Under the pieces are notes generated by a model, which worked only from the letters and a program-made list of their open reading frames with translations, had not been told where the DNA came from and did no database searches. 64,000 bases of DNA from G963675935 sp963675935 (GTDB lineage Bacteria > Planctomycetota > Planctomycetia > Pirellulales > Thermoguttaceae): the NCBI GenBank assembly GCA_963675935.2, contig CAXXPV010000003.1, positions 1,426,001 to 1,490,000 of the forward strand, given 5' to 3'. The translations under genes and the position numbers were made by a program. Each line of letters opens with the position of its first letter. The stretch's first letter is position 1. Positions 55,523-64,000 of this stretch are shown one piece after another.

Positions 55523-56485
55523 GTGAACGTCGTGCTGATAGCAATCCTGGCATTCTTCGGAGTCGCCTGTCTGGTCGGCGGCGCCGCCATGTTGTTGCGC
55601 AGCAAACCGGTCAGCAAGATCGAGGACCGCCTCGATTTGCTAACCGGCGCCAACGCGCCCGCCACCAAAGACGCCAAGGAGGCCAGCATCCTTTCGGAGC
55701 CGCTTGATGAAGGCACGGGCGTCGTGCAATTGTTTATTGAACGGTTCGGCGACATTGGCCTGCTATTCGAGCAGGCCGACACCAATCTGACGATCGTGAA
55801 ATTCCTGGCGATCTCGGCGGCGATGGCGCTGATCGGAGGCGTTCTCGGCGTGGTGCTGCGAATCCATCTGGCGTTGCTGCCCGTGGTCGTCCTATTGCTT
55901 GGTTTGCTGCCGCTTTTCTGGCTGTTGTTCCGCCGCAAACGCCGCCTGAGGGCGTTCGGCGCCCAACTGCCCGACGCCCTGTCGATGATCGCGCGCTCGC
56001 TTCGCGCGGGGCAAAGCCTCTCGTTCGGTTTCAGCATGGTGGCGACGGAAATGCCGGCGCCGTTGGGCAAGGAGTTCGGCCGCGTGTTCGAGGAACAAAA
56101 CCTTGGCATTCAACTAGACGACACGCTGCGCGCCTTGACCGACCGCATCCCCAACCTCGATCTGAAATTTTTCGTCACGGCGCTCATTCTCCAACGCCAA
56201 ACCGGCGGCGATTTGGCCGAAATCCTCGATAAAATCTCCGAGTTGATCCGCGATCGCTTCCGAATCTGGGGACAAATCCAGGCGCTCACGGGCGAAGGCC
56301 GCCTGTCAGGCATCGTCCTGCTGGCCTTGCCGTTCGTGTTGTTCGCCGCCGTTTACCAGCTCAATCGCGAGTATGTCATGACGCTGTTCAACGACGAAAT
56401 GGGCAAAAAACTCCTGCTCGTGGCTGTCGTCATGCAAATTTTTGGAGCGCTGGTGATCAAGAAAATCGTCAACATCAAAGTATAA
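55523..56485 (+). CDS. tadB: Tad inner-membrane platform protein TadB
   Basis: The 320-residue protein starts at GTG with a GGAGG site. It has membrane helices at ~5-25, ~90-110 and ~115-135 and near the end, and the type II secretion F domain (GAQLPDALSMIARSLRAGQSLSFGF, then FFVTALILQRQTGGDLAEIL). TadB forms the membrane platform turned by CpaF. It is 3 bp from cpaF and 12 bp from tadC, a typical operon. Confidence 0.93.
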   Translation: MNVVLIAILAFFGVACLVGGAAMLLRSKPVSKIEDRLDLLTGANAPATKDAKEASILSEPLDEGTGVVQLFIERFGDIGLLFEQADTNLTIVKFLAISAAMALIGGVLGVVLRIHLALLPVVVLLLGLLPLFWLLFRRKRRLRAFGAQLPDALSMIARSLRAGQSLSFGFSMVATEMPAPLGKEFGRVFEEQNLGIQLDDTLRALTDRIPNLDLKFFVTALILQRQTGGDLAEILDKISELIRDRFRIWGQIQALTGEGRLSGIVLLALPFVLFAAVYQLNREYVMTLFNDEMGKKLLLVAVVMQIFGALVIKKIVNIKV

Positions 56486-56497
56486 GGCCCGACAACC

Positions 56498-57475
56498 GTG
56501 ATCTTCGCAGAACTTCCCATCAGTTTCGAGAGCCTGGTGCCGATTACGTTGTTCGGCACGTTCGCGGCGTTGGCGTGGTGGGGCCTCGACTACATGCTGG
56601 CCGGAAAACCCCGCGCCATGGAGCGGCTCGACGAGTTGAAAGACCCACGAAAACGCCGCACCAAGACCGCCGAAAGCGCCTTGAAACAATCCGATGCCTT
56701 CACCAGAGCCTTGGAAAAAGCGTCTCCGTCGTTGGCCAAACCCTTGCAACCCAAGGATGCGGCGGAACTTGGCCGATTGAGAAGCAGGCTCGCCATTGCC
56801 GGCTTTCGCACCGAAGCCGCCGGCAACATCTTCCTTGGCTTGAAGTTCGCCGGCCTGGTGACTGGCCTGTTTCTCGGCGGCGGCGTCATCACGTCGTTCC
56901 GCGGAGTCAATCAGAATTCGCTCGTATGGTCGATCGGGCTGGCCGGCCTGCTCTTCTATCTGCCCGATCTGGTCGTCTGGTTCCTCGGCCGCCGCCGCAA
57001 AGACGCCATCTTTCTCGCCTTGCCCGACGCCTTGGACCTGATGGTCGTCTGCGTGGAGGCGGGCTTGGGCCTCGATCAGGCGATGCGCAAAGTGGCCGAC
57101 GAAATGAAAAAAACCTACCGCGTCATGGCGGGGGAATTCGCCCTGGCCAATTTCCAATTGCAAATGGGCCGCACCCGCGCCGATGTGCTCCACGAATTGG
57201 GATCGAGAACCGGGGTGGCCGATCTGCGGGCCTTGGCCGCCGTGTTGATTCAGGCCGACAAATTCGGATCGAGCGTTGCCCAGGCGCTTCGGACGCAAAG
57301 CGACTCGATGCGCACCAAACGCCGCCAGCTTGCCGAGGAGAAGGCCGCGAAGACCGCCGTGAAGCTGATCTTCCCGCTGGTGATCTTTATTTTCCCCGGC
57401 ATTTTCGTGGTCCTGGTCGGCCCGGCCGCCATCACGATGGTCCGCCAGATGTTCCCGCTGATGGGCGGCAACTAA
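56498..57475 (+). CDS. tadC: Tad inner-membrane platform protein TadC
   Basis: The 325-residue protein starts at GTG (56498). It has helices near ~15-35 and ~125-165, the conserved FLALPDALDLMVVCVEAGLGLDQAMRKVADEM block and RALAAVLIQADKFGSSVAQALR, and ends with two closely spaced helices (LIFPLVIFIFPGIFVVLVGPA). TadC pairs with TadB. No Flp pilin, prepilin peptidase or secretin gene lies in the window. Confidence 0.92.
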   Translation: MIFAELPISFESLVPITLFGTFAALAWWGLDYMLAGKPRAMERLDELKDPRKRRTKTAESALKQSDAFTRALEKASPSLAKPLQPKDAAELGRLRSRLAIAGFRTEAAGNIFLGLKFAGLVTGLFLGGGVITSFRGVNQNSLVWSIGLAGLLFYLPDLVVWFLGRRRKDAIFLALPDALDLMVVCVEAGLGLDQAMRKVADEMKKTYRVMAGEFALANFQLQMGRTRADVLHELGSRTGVADLRALAAVLIQADKFGSSVAQALRTQSDSMRTKRRQLAEEKAAKTAVKLIFPLVIFIFPGIFVVLVGPAAITMVRQMFPLMGGN

Positions 57476-57984
57476 TCGCCCGACCGATCGTCCGGCAGCC
57501 GCAATGCCTTCTTCCATTGGGTTTCGTGCGGTCTTGCGTTTTTCCGACGCTTTTCCTCGGCCTCCCAGAATTGGGCCGAATGTTGCGACCGATTTGGATC
57601 AAGCCAGAATTTTCAGGCCGCGATGCAAAGAGATTTCCCGCGGTACCGACGACGTTCGACCATGACTGCCGCATTATTGTTCGTGAAGGGACGCCTTTGG
57701 GGCTTGCCGCGGGAGAACTGCAATGTCCAGGAAACCGTCATTCTGAGCGCAGCGAAGAATCTCCGTGGTATCGCGTAAGTTCCTGCGGGCCAACGAGATT
57801 CTTCGCTGCGATCAGAATGACGGTCTTTCCCATCTATCCCCAAAATGCGACTTTGCAATTCTCCTGGGGCTTGCCGCGGGTGGCTTTTGTGGTATCCTAA
57901 CTTTTAGACATTTTCCATATTGCGTTGTGTGCTTTAGAACGCAGTTTGTGAAAAAAGTCGATAGTCCTTGGCAGTCAAGGCTTT
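57476..57984. other. Intergenic region between tadC and tRNA-Ser
   Basis: No gene is supported. Direct repeats GGGGCTTGCCGCGGG (at ~57700 and ~57871) surround the GTCATTCTGAGC element at 57737-57831. The part just before 57985 (~57900-57984) should hold the tRNA promoter: TTTCCATATTGCG, GTGTGCTTTAG. Confidence 0.45.
57737..57831. repeat. GTCATTCTGAGC family palindrome, copy 3
   Basis: Arms GTCATTCTGAGCGCAGCGAAG and the complement ending at 57831 (ATTCTTCGCTGCGATCAGAAT) enclose a longer loop than the copy at 27517. Flanked by direct repeats of GGGGCTTGCCGCGGG. Confidence 0.8.
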
Positions 57985-58071
57985 GGAGAGGTGGCTGAGT
58001 GGTCGAAAGCGCCGGTTTGCTAAACCGGTGGGTGGGAAACTGCCCCGCAGGTTCGAATCCTGTCCTCTCCG
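57985..58071 (+). tRNA. tRNA-Ser (anticodon GCU)
   Basis: An 87-base class II tRNA: acceptor GGAGAGG pairs with CCTCTCC, D region GTGGCTGAGTGG, anticodon stem-loop CCGGTTTGCTAAACCGG with GCT, a long variable arm, T-loop GGTTCGAATCC, and discriminator G. CCA is not encoded. An integrase remnant begins directly after its 3' end, on the opposite strand, as at att sites in tRNA genes. Confidence 0.95.
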
Positions 58072-58078
58072 CTGATGT

Positions 58079-58720
58079 ATTTTGCAGGTCGTGGCAAGTC
58101 ATCGCAAGATTTCGCACAAGCCGTTGTTTCGCAACGGCTTATATCGTTTCTTGCGACCTCCTGCGAGTCGCTGAGACAGGCTGCTGCACCGGCTTTTGCA
58201 CCGGAACTATCACTCGACTGCACCGGATTTTGCACCGCTTTTTCGACCAGCCGTCCGATGGTTTTCGAGAAGTCTGATTCGGTCGTCATCAGGTAGCGCT
58301 TCGCCGCAATCTTCGGTGTGTTGCCAAGTCAGGCCGTGACGACGTGGACCGGGTATTCGGCCGCCAACTCAGTTTCCCAGGACGCCCTCAGGACATGGAA
58401 TAGCCGGGGCCACGGTTCCAGGCCGGCCCGTTTCAGAACGCTGCCAAACTGGGGCCGCAGATTGCAGTTCACTCACCCTCCAGGGGTATAGGCTGCTTGG
58501 CGGTATCCATCGTTGCCAACGACATATACCGCGCCATCTTCCGCCGCCTCGAATGCCTCATCAAGAATCCCTCGAAGTTCGGGGAACAACGGAGCTATCC
58601 TGCTCGCCTTGCCGGGGTGATGCTCGATCTTGGGCGAGTGGGCGAGAAAACGCCCGTGTCCCCAATCCATGTCCACCCATTCCAACGTCAACCGCGTTTC
58701 CACACATCGGCATTCCACCG
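58079..58720 (-). pseudogene. Tyrosine integrase remnant with two in-frame TGA codons
   Basis: On the minus strand one frame from ~58720 reads RLTLEWVDMDWGHGRFLAHS, PKIEHHPGKASRIAPLFPEL, RGILDEAFEAAEDGAVYVVG, then TGA at 58473, then NLRPQFGSVLKRAGLEPWPR, LFHVLRASWETELAAEYPVH, then TGA at 58329, then LGNTPKIAAKRYLMTTESDF. This is the C-terminal catalytic half of the planctomycete integrase family. The second TGA replaces the Trp of the usual WLGN. The N-terminal half is missing. The frame reads on toward the tRNA-Ser gene. Confidence 0.75.
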
Positions 58721-59130
58721 AGACGGTGCCGAATCTTCTTCCTTGGCCCCGCTCTCGCCCCACCTTGCGCAGTCGTGGATACGGTCGGCACGGTATCCTT
58801 GGGGAATCCATAACGCGAGTCCCCTTCGGCAAACCCCCGATCCCAATACTTGCGCATTTGCTCAAGCGAGTATGCCTGGGCCGGGGTGTTTCCAAACCAC
58901 GCACAGATCGAGCTAGAGGCGGCCTTGCGGGCAGTGCAGACAAACTGTAAGTCCTTGTTTAGTAATGAGATACAAAATCCTCCACCGTCGTCCAACCAAA
59001 TTGACTTGCAGTATTCAACCATCGTCCAAAGCCGGTGAATGGCATCGAAATACGACGGTCGAAGGGCAACTCCCGGCCGGGTGATGGAATATCGGCGGCC
59101 GAAGTCGCCTCTTATCTTACGAAGGAACAT
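58721..59130 (-). pseudogene. Unrecognised protein fragment beside integrase remnant
   Basis: A frame from ~59130 (MFLRKIRGDFGRRYSITRPG) encodes ~115 residues with protein-like composition, including IWLDDGGGFCISLLNKD and SLEQMRKYWDRGFAEG, then drifts to low-quality sequence. No ribosome-binding site and no known family. It may be the remnant of a gene carried by the integrated element. Confidence 0.25.
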
Positions 59131-59185
59131 ATTTTTCCTTTTCCACACTGAACGGTGCGTGGCGGCGTTGTTGGGTGCCTTGTTG

Positions 59186-59324
59186 TCCCTCAGAATAGCA
59201 ATGCAACATTTGGAATGTTTAGGCGGCGGGCTCGCCCGCCGCGTTTTTCGAGGTGACACTGGTTTTTTGGGGGGTGTTTATACCCCATGCGGCGAACAAG
59301 CTCGCCGGCTAAACGATATTGCGC
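59186..59324. repeat. TTTAGCC palindromic element, copy 5 (inverted, diverged)
   Basis: Read on the minus strand it has GCAATATCGTTTAGCCGGCGAGCTTG, a longer loop, and CGCCGCCTAAACATTCCAAATGTTGCATTGC. It is the long form with flanks, in reverse orientation relative to copies 1 and 4, with an enlarged loop of ~50 bp. Confidence 0.85.
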
Positions 59325-59847
59325 AGACGTTACAAACCACTCTCTGGTTGCACCACCACAGGGTGTGCGTTAGCAACTAAACCATCTTGAAATTGCAGCC
59401 GGAATCGAAATAAATTGCATCAAACTGTTGCTTTTTGCGTTTATCGGAGATTAAATAGAGGGATTGCTTTGCCGCCGATGGCGGAACGTATTTCGCCCGT
59501 GCAAAGCCGCTACCCGGGACGCTCTCTGCAGATGCCCACGTTTCACCCCATCGACACGGTGTTTTGTGGGTCGTTGTATGCGCCGGGGTTGTTGTTGATG
59601 AGGAACGGGGCAACTGCGGGGATTTGTACCAGGCACGTTGCCATGGTTTTCACCGTTCCACGTTTGCGTTGCGGCGTCTTTGGCGGAGCGCGAGGAAATG
59701 CGCTCCTCAACGATTATCCCGTTGTTATCGAGCGGGAAAAACCTGCCGATACAACCATTTGACTGTTTGCAGCGTAGATCGCATTAGGACGTTTCGATCT
59801 AATTTCTGCTTCAGCGATGCCTGCAAGGTCAATCACAAGAGACGGCT
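59325..59847. other. Gene-free stretch upstream of cyanophycin synthetase
   Basis: No reading frame is convincing. On the minus strand near 59560-59620 a short stretch reads FLINNNPGAYNDPQNTVSMG before a stop, which may be a gene remnant. The cphA promoter must lie at the right end; the only ribosome-binding-site-like sequence before 59848 is CAAGAGA. Confidence 0.4.
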
Positions 59848-62574
59848 ATGGAATTCCGCAAGGTTTTGGCGCTTCGGGGACCGAGCATCTGGGCGAACTT
59901 TCCTGTGTTGGAAGCGTGGCTCGATTTGGGCGACTTGGATCGCCCCTGCACCGAGTTTCCAGGCTTCAGCGACCGGTTGATGGCCTGGATGCCGACAATG
60001 ATCGAGCATCGTTGCAGCCTCGGCGTGCGAGGCGGCTTCTTTCAACGCCTTCGCATGGGCACCTACCTGGGCCACATTCTGGAACACGTCACCCTTGAGC
60101 TGCAAACCTTGGCCGGCGCCGAGGTTGGCTTCGGCAAGGCCCGCGAGACTTCAGAAAAGGGCGTCTACAAGGTTATCATCGAGTACACCGAAGAGACGGT
60201 GGCACGCGAGTGCCTCGCCACCGCGCACCGGCTCCTGAAGGCCGCCTTGGACGATCAACCGTTCAACGTCGCCGGCGAAATCGAGCGGTTGCGCAATCTC
60301 GCTCACGAAGTATGTCTCGGTCCCAGCACCCGATCCATCGTCGAAGTGCTTCGGGATCGCGGAATTCCTTATCGCCGTCTGAACAGCGAAAGCCTGGTTC
60401 TTTTCGGCCACGGACGGAAACAGCGGCGCATTCAAGCGGCCGAAACCGATCGGACCAGCGCCATCGCCGAATCGATCGCCCAAGACAAGGAAATGACCCG
60501 CATGATGCTGCGAGCCGTGGGAGTTCCCACGCCCAGCGGCCGGCCGGTCGCCAACGCGGAAGACGCTTGGGCTGCGGCCTGCGAGATCGGCGTTCCGGTG
60601 GTCGTAAAACCGCAGGACGGCAACCAGGGCCGGGGCGTGGCCACGAACCTCACCACCCGCGAGCAGGTGGTCAATGCCTTCGAGGCGGCCCGGCTCGAAA
60701 GCGAGCATATTTTGGTCGAGCGATTCGCCTCGGGACACGACTATCGGCTCCTGGTCGTTGGCGACCGGGTGGTCGCCGCGGCTCGGCGCGAACCGGCCCA
60801 CGTCGTCAGCGATGGCGTTCTGACAATCTCCCAACTGATCGAACTTACGAACGCCGATCCACGCCGGGCGGAACATCACGCCACGATGCTCAGCAAGATC
60901 AAGCTGGACGCCATCGCATTGGCCGTTCTGGCCGACCAGGGCTACACGCCCGAGTCGGTCGCCCCGATCGGCACGATGGTGATGATACGACGGAACGGCA
61001 ATTTGAGCACCGGCGGCACGGCCATCGACGTGACCGAGCGGGTGCATCCGGCCGTGGCGGCCTCGGCGGTCGACGCCGCCAAGATCGTCGGCCTCGACAT
61101 CGCCGGCGTCGATGTGATCGCCCAGGATATTTCCCGCCCCTTGAGCGAGCAGGGCGGCGTGATCGTCGAGGTCAACGCCGCACCAGGCTTGCGGATGCAT
61201 CTGGAGCCGTCGGTCGGCATCTCTCGTCCGGTGGGCGAAGCGATTTCCGACATGCTGTTCCCTCGCGGCGAAAACGGCCGCATCCCAATCGTCGCCGTCA
61301 CCGGCGTCAACGGCAAAACAACCGTCACACGGTTTATTGCCCACGTGCTTCGCGGCACGGGCAAAAACGTGGGCATGACTTGCACCGACGGCATTTACGT
61401 GAACGATCGCCGCATCGACACGGGCGATTGCAGCGGCCCGCAGAGTGCCCGGAGCGTACTGATCAATCCGTCGGTCGATATGGCCGTGTTCGAGACCGCT
61501 CGGGGCGGAATTCTTCGCGAGGGGTTAGCCTTCGACTTTTGCGATGTCGCCGTGGTGACGAACATCGGCGAAGGCGACCACCTGGGCATTTCCGACATCA
61601 ACACGCCCGAGGAATTGGCCAAGGTGAAGCGGTGCATCGTCGAGGCCGTTGCGCCCGACGGCTACGCGGTGCTGAACGCCAATGATCCTCTGGTTGTTGA
61701 AATGGCATCGCATTGCCCCGGTGGCGTGGTGTTCTTCGCCGTCGATCCGAATCATCCTGTGATCGTTCGCCATCGAGGCGTGGGCGGCCGGGCCGTCTTT
61801 GTCCGCGACGGCGTCGTGACCCTCGCCGAGGGCGACCGCGAGGAGAGCGTCGTTCCGCTCGACCGGTTGCCTTTGACGCGCGGCGGCCAGATCGTTTTCC
61901 AGGTGGAAAACTCCCTGGCTTCGATTGCCGCGGCCTGGTCGCTGGGCATCGCCACCGACTTGATCCGTCTGCGGGCTGAATTGATCGCGGCCGACATCGA
62001 CAAGGTGCCCGGCCGGTTCAACGTGTTGGAGATCGAGGGGACGACCGTGGTGGTCGATTACGGCCACAACGCGCACTCGCTGACGGCGGTGATCCAAGCG
62101 CTCGAGGGATTCCCGCAATCGCGGCGCACGTGCGTTTATTCGACAGCCGGCGACCGCCGTGACGTCGACATCGTTCGCCAGGGCGAGTTGCTCGGCGCGG
62201 CGTTCGACCGGGTGATTCTCTACGAGGATCATTATCTGCGCGGCCGGGCGAAGGGTGAGATCGTGGGGCTTCTCCGCCGCGGGCTGGAGTCGGCCGTTCG
62301 GGCCAAGGAGATTATCGAGGTGGCCGGCGCCACGAACGCGGCCGAAACCTCGCTCACGTCGTCGCAGCCCGGCGAATTGGTGCTCCTGCAAGCCGACACC
62401 ATCGACGAAACCATGCAATGGCTCCGCGATTACATCGAACGTCTGACGGCGCAAACGGCGGTCGAGCCGGAACCCGTGCCCGAAGGCGCCCCGGCATCCT
62501 CCGCGGCGAAGGAAAAGTTGAATACGGCCGAAATCCAGAAGGGGGTTTTGGCCGAAGCCGTCGTCAAAGTATAG
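59848..62574 (+). CDS. cphA: Cyanophycin synthetase
   Basis: The 908-residue protein has the three-part CphA layout. An N-terminal domain (~1-160; MGTYLGHILEHVTLELQTLAG) is followed by an ATP-grasp domain (~215-480; VVVKPQDGNQGRGVATNLTT, VEVNAAPGLRMHLEPS) that adds Asp, and a Mur-ligase-like domain (~484-860) with P-loop VTGVNGKTT that adds Arg. Conserved DYGHNAHSL and YSTAGDRRD follow. It makes multi-L-arginyl-poly-L-aspartate, a nitrogen and carbon store. The last ~45 residues are Ala/Glu/Pro rich. No cyanophycinase gene is adjacent. Confidence 0.95.
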   Translation: MEFRKVLALRGPSIWANFPVLEAWLDLGDLDRPCTEFPGFSDRLMAWMPTMIEHRCSLGVRGGFFQRLRMGTYLGHILEHVTLELQTLAGAEVGFGKARETSEKGVYKVIIEYTEETVARECLATAHRLLKAALDDQPFNVAGEIERLRNLAHEVCLGPSTRSIVEVLRDRGIPYRRLNSESLVLFGHGRKQRRIQAAETDRTSAIAESIAQDKEMTRMMLRAVGVPTPSGRPVANAEDAWAAACEIGVPVVVKPQDGNQGRGVATNLTTREQVVNAFEAARLESEHILVERFASGHDYRLLVVGDRVVAAARREPAHVVSDGVLTISQLIELTNADPRRAEHHATMLSKIKLDAIALAVLADQGYTPESVAPIGTMVMIRRNGNLSTGGTAIDVTERVHPAVAASAVDAAKIVGLDIAGVDVIAQDISRPLSEQGGVIVEVNAAPGLRMHLEPSVGISRPVGEAISDMLFPRGENGRIPIVAVTGVNGKTTVTRFIAHVLRGTGKNVGMTCTDGIYVNDRRIDTGDCSGPQSARSVLINPSVDMAVFETARGGILREGLAFDFCDVAVVTNIGEGDHLGISDINTPEELAKVKRCIVEAVAPDGYAVLNANDPLVVEMASHCPGGVVFFAVDPNHPVIVRHRGVGGRAVFVRDGVVTLAEGDREESVVPLDRLPLTRGGQIVFQVENSLASIAAAWSLGIATDLIRLRAELIAADIDKVPGRFNVLEIEGTTVVVDYGHNAHSLTAVIQALEGFPQSRRTCVYSTAGDRRDVDIVRQGELLGAAFDRVILYEDHYLRGRAKGEIVGLLRRGLESAVRAKEIIEVAGATNAAETSLTSSQPGELVLLQADTIDETMQWLRDYIERLTAQTAVEPEPVPEGAPASSAAKEKLNTAEIQKGVLAEAVVKV

Positions 62575-62697
62575 CGGAGGGGATGTACGTCTCACACTCC
62601 GTGTAAGGTTGCGAGCTTAGCAAACCCTACCGTGGCTGCCATGACAAGAACAAGGCGAGGCCCACCAAGGCCGCGTAGGACGTTTGCACTGCGGTTG

Positions 62698-62730
62698 CCC
62701 CCCGGTCGGAAAACTGGCCGGGGGTTTTTG
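62698..62730 (+). terminator. Rho-independent terminator after cphA
   Basis: Stem CCCCCGG ... CCGGGGG with a 12-base loop followed by TTTTTG. It is 124 bp beyond the cphA stop codon on the same strand. Confidence 0.75.
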
Positions 62731-62828
62731 TTACGCCGGGTTTGCACCTGTTTTTCAGTTTCTTGCGAAACGTAGCACCTACCTAACACCGACGCCTTAC
62801 CCCACTTCCGTGTTGCAGGCAAGGAACA

Positions 62829-62867
62829 AAAAAAGCCTTACGTAACTCATTGCCACGTAAGGCTTTA
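62829..62867 (-). terminator. Rho-independent terminator after tRNA-Ser(CGA)
   Basis: On the minus strand AAAGCCTTACGT ... ACGTAAGGCTTT forms a 12-bp stem closed by TTTTTTT, immediately after the tRNA 3' end. A textbook terminator for the tRNA transcript. Confidence 0.88.
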
Positions 62868-62870
62868 GAA

Positions 62871-62954
62871 GCGGAGGGCACGGGAGTCGAACCCGCAACC
62901 GGTTTCCCGGCACCTGATTTCGAGTCAGGCCGCTAACCATTCGCTTACCCTCCG
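62871..62954 (-). tRNA. tRNA-Ser (anticodon CGA)
   Basis: An 84-base class II tRNA on the minus strand: acceptor CGGAGGG with CCCTCCG, D region TAAGCGAATGGTTAGC, anticodon stem-loop CCTGACTCGAAATCAGG (anticodon CGA), extra arm, and T-arm GGTTCGACTCC. The base after the acceptor stem is C, where tRNA-Ser usually has G; this may matter for SerRS or may reflect a 1-base shift in my end call. Confidence 0.9.
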
Positions 62955-63268
62955 AAGGGCGTCGTAAGTTCTTACGCCAAATTGACTTCTGGCGTCATCT
63001 CAATTAGGCTAGGAATTGAACTTTCTCGACTGACGCCCGTTTTGACGCCCGGCAAGGCGTTCATGGGTTATCCCAGCCTACAGAGACCACTTACGATATC
63101 CGACAAAAAAGATTCTACCACACAAACCAAACCCGGCAAGCCTGTTTCTCGGCGCAAAACAGGCGGCCATCCCCCACCGATGGTTACTGCCGGCGATTTC
63201 ACGCCACCGATTTGTCGTTCATTACCGTGTGGTGAGATGCGACCTATCGCGCAACGATCGTCGGGCGG
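62955..63268. other. Intergenic region, downstream of sigma factor
   Basis: Contains GGCGTCGTAAGTTCTTACGCC-type short palindromes just after 62955 and repeated GACGCC units. No gene recognised. The tRNA-Ser(CGA) promoter lies at its left end. Confidence 0.4.
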
Positions 63269-63946
63269 CTACTCGCGCGTGACGTCATCTTGAGTCTTGT
63301 CGCCCATGAAGCGTAGCAGCTTGCGTCGAATTCGGTGGCTGAGCTGCCAGATGTTCGACGGGGTGAATGTCTGTCCCACCACGTCGGAAGACTCGCCAAG
63401 CAGATGTTCGCTGCAAAAGACTCTCTCGCGAGGAGTGAGTGTGTCGAGGAACTCCGCCAGGATGTTGACCGGTTGGGCTCCATCCTGGGCTTGATGCTTC
63501 GGCCTCTCACGGAGCGCCGCCAATTCACGCTTGCGGCGGCGAACTTCCGTGCGGAAGTATCGCGCGATCTCACTGGTCGCCCTCGCACGCATGAACGTAA
63601 TCAACCGGGCGCCACGGCTCGGCTTGTATCGCGAGAGCATCTCGCCGTCGTTGGCCACCAGCGCATACCAGACGCGGGCGGCGATTTCGTCGACCAAGCT
63701 GGCGTCCGCGTTTTGCGTGGTAAGCATGATCCTGATGGAAATCAGCAGCGGCTCGTGACACTGGGCATAAAGCTGCTCCCAAGCCGCCACTTCACCGGCC
63801 AGGCAGCGCTTGGCCAGCAACTCGTCCGCGCGCAGTCCCTCGTTTTTCGCATCGTCATTCTCGGCGGCATCAGGACATGGCTGTCCGCCGGACGACGGCG
63901 CGATCGGGCCATCGTAGCCGTCAGAATTAAGAAGTTTTTTCTTCAC
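63269..63946 (-). CDS. Sigma-70 family (ECF-like) RNA polymerase sigma factor
   Basis: The 225-residue protein has a variable N-terminus, sigma region 2 (~43-125: LAKRCLAGEVAAWEQLYAQC, LITFMRARATSEIARYFRTEVRRRKREL) and region 4 (~160-215: FLDTLTPRERVFCSEHLLGE, TPSNIWQLSHRIRRKLLRFM). The WQLSHRIRRKL helix would contact the -35 element. No anti-sigma or membrane partner is in the window. Function and regulon are unknown. Confidence 0.85.
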   Translation of the reverse strand: MKKKLLNSDGYDGPIAPSSGGQPCPDAAENDDAKNEGLRADELLAKRCLAGEVAAWEQLYAQCHEPLLISIRIMLTTQNADASLVDEIAARVWYALVANDGEMLSRYKPSRGARLITFMRARATSEIARYFRTEVRRRKRELAALRERPKHQAQDGAQPVNILAEFLDTLTPRERVFCSEHLLGESSDVVGQTFTPSNIWQLSHRIRRKLLRFMGDKTQDDVTRE

Positions 63947-64000
63947 AACAGATCGGCCACAATTGAGGGATTCTCGTACCGCTATAGACGCAGCTTTGAT

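Noticed and set aside
56575..57900. 441-codon frame overlapping tadC
   Set aside because: It is tadC read in another frame and is Arg/Gly/Pro rich; tadC has the secretion F domain.
58329..58475. UGA recoding (as Trp or Sec) in the integrase
   Set aside because: TGA serves as a normal stop for many intact genes in the window, no SECIS-like hairpin was seen, and the N-terminal half of the integrase is missing anyway.

Overview
The window looks like a chromosomal segment of a planctomycete, most likely of the Pirellulales group. The evidence is a DUF1559 prepilin-like protein with an N-terminal cleavage/methylation motif, an M56 (BlaR1-like) sensor carrying carboxypeptidase-regulatory and DUF1559-like domains, a leucine-rich repeat secreted protein, a planctomycete-type tyrosine-integrase remnant beside a tRNA-Ser gene, an lpxC-lpxA lipid A cluster, and GC-rich genes separated by many dispersed palindromic repeats. 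No phage, CRISPR array or plasmid backbone was found. The only intact mobile element is one ISKra4-like insertion sequence.

Layout. Positions 1-6.5 kb hold, on the minus strand, a GH95 alpha-L-fucosidase cut by the window edge, a secreted GH2-type beta-galactosidase with an F5/8-type C-terminal domain, and a GT4 glycosyltransferase. 6.5-10 kb has dapA and pdxJ with an IS between them. 10-11.8 kb has a small conserved protein, a methyltransferase and a secreted hypothetical. 11.8-13 kb is a repeat-dense gene desert. 13-16.5 kb is a BlaI/BlaR1-like regulator pair. 16.8-22 kb has a peptidase-MA-like protein, a CdsA-PlsC phospholipid pair, an azoreductase and an outer-membrane-like protein. 22-31 kb has fucI, a cupin protein, a GNAT/FemAB-like protein, a second GT4, an alpha/beta hydrolase lipoprotein and glgX. 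31-33.4 kb carries two toxin-antitoxin-like pairs, purN and a membrane protein. 33.4-40.7 kb has an enlarged ileS, an orphan antitoxin-like gene, an LRR protein, a broken XRE gene, a purine nucleoside phosphorylase and a highly acidic protein. 40.9-50 kb has the DUF1559 protein, rmuC, a GnnA-like oxidoreductase, lpxA, lpxC, an OmpH/Skp chaperone, an FHA-GAF histidine kinase and a stand-alone receiver. 50.5-57.5 kb has carB and cpaF-tadB-tadC. 58-64 kb has tRNA-Ser(GCU) with an integrase pseudogene, cyanophycin synthetase, tRNA-Ser(CGA) and a sigma factor.

Functional links. GH95, GH2 and FucI together suggest use of fucose-containing glycans. Skp, LpxC, LpxA and a GnnA-like enzyme form an outer-membrane/lipid A block. 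CdsA and PlsC make phospholipid precursors. CpaF, TadB and TadC are the motor and platform of a Tad pilus, and the DUF1559 protein is a candidate for a related prepilin-processing route.

Most notable observations: (i) isoleucyl-tRNA synthetase contains an in-frame GspE N-terminal (MshEN-like) domain; (ii) several families of dispersed palindromes are scattered through the window, and members lie in frame inside coding genes (the GT4 gene, ileS, the BlaR1-like gene), so they add peptide segments instead of breaking the genes; (iii) a gene-free stretch of about 0.6 kb bounded by imperfect inverted repeats and packed with small palindromes; (iv) an integrase pseudogene with exactly two in-frame TGA codons abutting tRNA-Ser.
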